From: Candidatus Sulfotelmatobacter sp.
GTDB taxonomy: Bacteria > Acidobacteriota > Terriglobia > Terriglobales > Acidobacteriaceae
Length of the DNA: 6,546 nucleotides
Reading direction: 5' to 3'
Assembly: GCA_030037575.1 (NCBI GenBank)
Contig: JASHRB010000317.1
Location: 1 to 6,546 of the forward strand
In this document: in pieces, positions 5,839-6,546 of the stretch
Position numbering within the stretch: position 1 is the first letter of the stretch
How the letters are laid out: the number at the start of each line of letters is the position of its first letter
Notes under the pieces: model-generated
Told to the model about the DNA's origin: nothing
Databases searched by the model: none
What the model saw: only the letters and a program-made list of their open reading frames with translations
Program-made: the position numbers and the translations under genes

Positions 5839-5844
5839 GAATCA

Positions 5845-5874
5845 AGCATAGCACACGAGGCGAACAAAAAGCAA
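5845..5874 (-). promoter_or_regulatory. Sigma-70-type promoter for the minus-strand leader and operon
   Basis: On the minus strand TTGCTT (5874-5869) and TATGCT (5850-5845) are separated by 18 bases. An AT-rich stretch lies just upstream and the predicted start is an A near 5838. The first leader hairpin begins one base later, which supports this start. No other promoter is apparent between the terminator and the 64-aa gene. Confidence 0.5.
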
Positions 5875-5975
5875 TACAATTATTCAAGAGCCTGCATAAA
5901 GATTCAGTGTTTACAACGTAACAAAATTTCCAAAATTCCAAACAGGGTCATTCGTTTACATTGTAGATTTTCCCA
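5875..5975. other. AT-rich intergenic stretch with small repeats
   Basis: This is the most AT-rich stretch outside the candidate origin. It holds the inverted pair TTAC/GTAA (5911-5921) and a near-tandem repeat, AAAATTTCC then AAAATTCC (5923-5939). It lies upstream of the minus-strand promoter, so an UP element or regulator-binding region is possible. No gene is seen. Confidence 0.35.
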
Positions 5976-6006
5976 GAGACGCGTTTCCATAAAGCCGGAG
6001 AAATCC

Positions 6007-6046
6007 GAATCGTAGTCCTGAGTGTCGTCAGACGAATCGTCGTCAG
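6007..6046. repeat. Short direct repeats, 15-base period
   Basis: GTCGTCAG occurs at 6024 and 6039, and GAATCGTMGTC occurs at 6007 and 6034. A minus-strand frame across them would read LTTIR-LTTLR-TTIRI. They could be a small regulator-binding array or a minisatellite. Nothing decides between these. Confidence 0.4.
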
Positions 6047-6116
6047 TCGAGCGTTGGCTAGGCCAAGCGGCCAGCCAGCGGACGACCCGGCTGGGGTTGG
6101 TACGGGTGCCACTTTC

Positions 6117-6141
6117 AAAAGGGTGGTAGACACCCTATTTT
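6117..6141. terminator. Possible bidirectional terminator
   Basis: GGGTG (6121-6125) pairs with CACCC (6131-6135). AAAA lies before it and TATTTT after it, so either strand would show a hairpin followed by T residues. The five-pair stem is weak and no adjacent gene confirms a direction. Confidence 0.3.
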
Positions 6142-6546
6142 CCCTCTACGCCTATCCTGACTTCGTTGCACCCCTGTTCTGGAAACTCTGCCCGGATCGT
6201 GTCAGCCCTCCCAGCGGATCGGACGCGAGAGCAGACCGAGAGCCGTGCAAAATGTGGTGCGGAAGGCTCGTTAAAGTGCGTTAAGCGGCAATTGAAGGCG
6301 GGCTAACGCGGGGTAGGTCAAGGCCCTTTTTGAGGCTCCCAGCACGCGGCGATATTACAGTGTGTGTTCATACCGAACTCGCTTGACCGCTGATTCCACA
6401 CGAGTTACACGAAACTGTGTTAGATGAGCGTTAGCACAGGGCTGGAATTGTTACCATCTCGCCAATAGCGGGTAAATTCTTTCATGACAGAAATGTCTGA
6501 ACGTTTCTCAATGTGAGACGGCTGGGCGTGGTCCAATCCCCTATGG
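6142..6546. other. Final 0.4 kb without a defensible gene
   Basis: Only small structures are visible. CTGTGTTAG pairs with TTAGCACAG (6415-6439, two wobble pairs). TTCA-GACA pairs with TGTC-TGAA around a GAAA tetraloop with one bulged T (6481-6501). A plus-strand frame from TTG 6054 to 6284 (76 aa) has no start site or recognisable motif and I do not call it. I see no tRNA, rRNA or CRISPR signature. Confidence 0.4.

Noticed and set aside
5948..6133. Minus-strand 61-aa frame from GTG, and plus-strand 76-aa frame 6054-6284
   Set aside because: Both use rare starts and cross hairpins and short repeats. Only the first has a weak GAGGG upstream, and neither shows a recognisable domain.
6225..6275. 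GAGAGCCGTGC...GGCTC resembling a group II intron domain
   Set aside because: The catalytic triad helix and loop pattern of domain V is absent, and no intron-encoded reverse transcriptase is present.

Overview
The window holds two unrelated blocks. Positions 1-4485 look like one complete insertion of a four-gene transposon. The rest, about 4486-6546, is the locus it landed in: a short minus-strand operon with a long structured leader, then roughly 0.7 kb without a convincing gene. The host is a bacterium, judging by Shine-Dalgarno sites, ATGA overlaps and intrinsic terminators. The transposon is visibly GC-rich and the receiving locus has AT-rich stretches, so they probably have different histories. 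I would guess an environmental Gram-negative bacterium, possibly Acidobacteriota, but nothing here proves a taxon.

Transposon, 1-4485: after a 254-base leader rich in hairpins, four genes run on the plus strand. They encode a zinc-ribbon protein of the DUF6431 type, a D,D35E transposase with a Mu/TniA-type C-terminal barrel, an ExeA/TniB/TnsC-type AAA+ ATPase, and a RepA/RecA-like ATPase with a C-terminal helix-turn-helix. The last three are tightly packed and look translationally coupled. The transposase and AAA+ pair are the core of Tn7/Tn5053/Mu-like systems. The second ATPase stands where a TniQ or TnsD target selector would be expected, and no TnsA or resolvase is present. About 400 non-coding bases follow, holding hairpins, an intrinsic terminator and three larger palindromes. 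The element appears to end in TGTAACG...CGTTACA.

The right end has independent support. A minus-strand reading frame, joined by ATGA to the upstream 250-aa gene, reads as an ordinary charged protein for 27 codons up to base 4486. It then changes character exactly at the proposed terminus. The insertion therefore seems to have cut the third gene of the operon.

Receiving locus, 4486-5874, minus strand: a plausible promoter (5845-5874) starts a leader of about 280 nt with successive hairpins, an 11-bp long-range stem and a strong intrinsic terminator (5560-5615). The terminator lies just upstream of a 64-aa ORF, a 250-aa winged-helix protein and the broken third gene. The 250-aa gene carries four CCRCTTTCGG repeats inside its own coding sequence, in two pairs flanking an AT-rich segment with a nested palindrome. 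That is the layout of phage lambda gene O, an initiator with its origin inside the gene. My leading inference is a phage- or plasmid-derived replication module under leader or terminator control, inactivated or altered by the transposon. Its function has not been shown.

From 5875 to 6546 I see an AT-rich stretch, short direct repeats and several small hairpins, but no gene I can defend.
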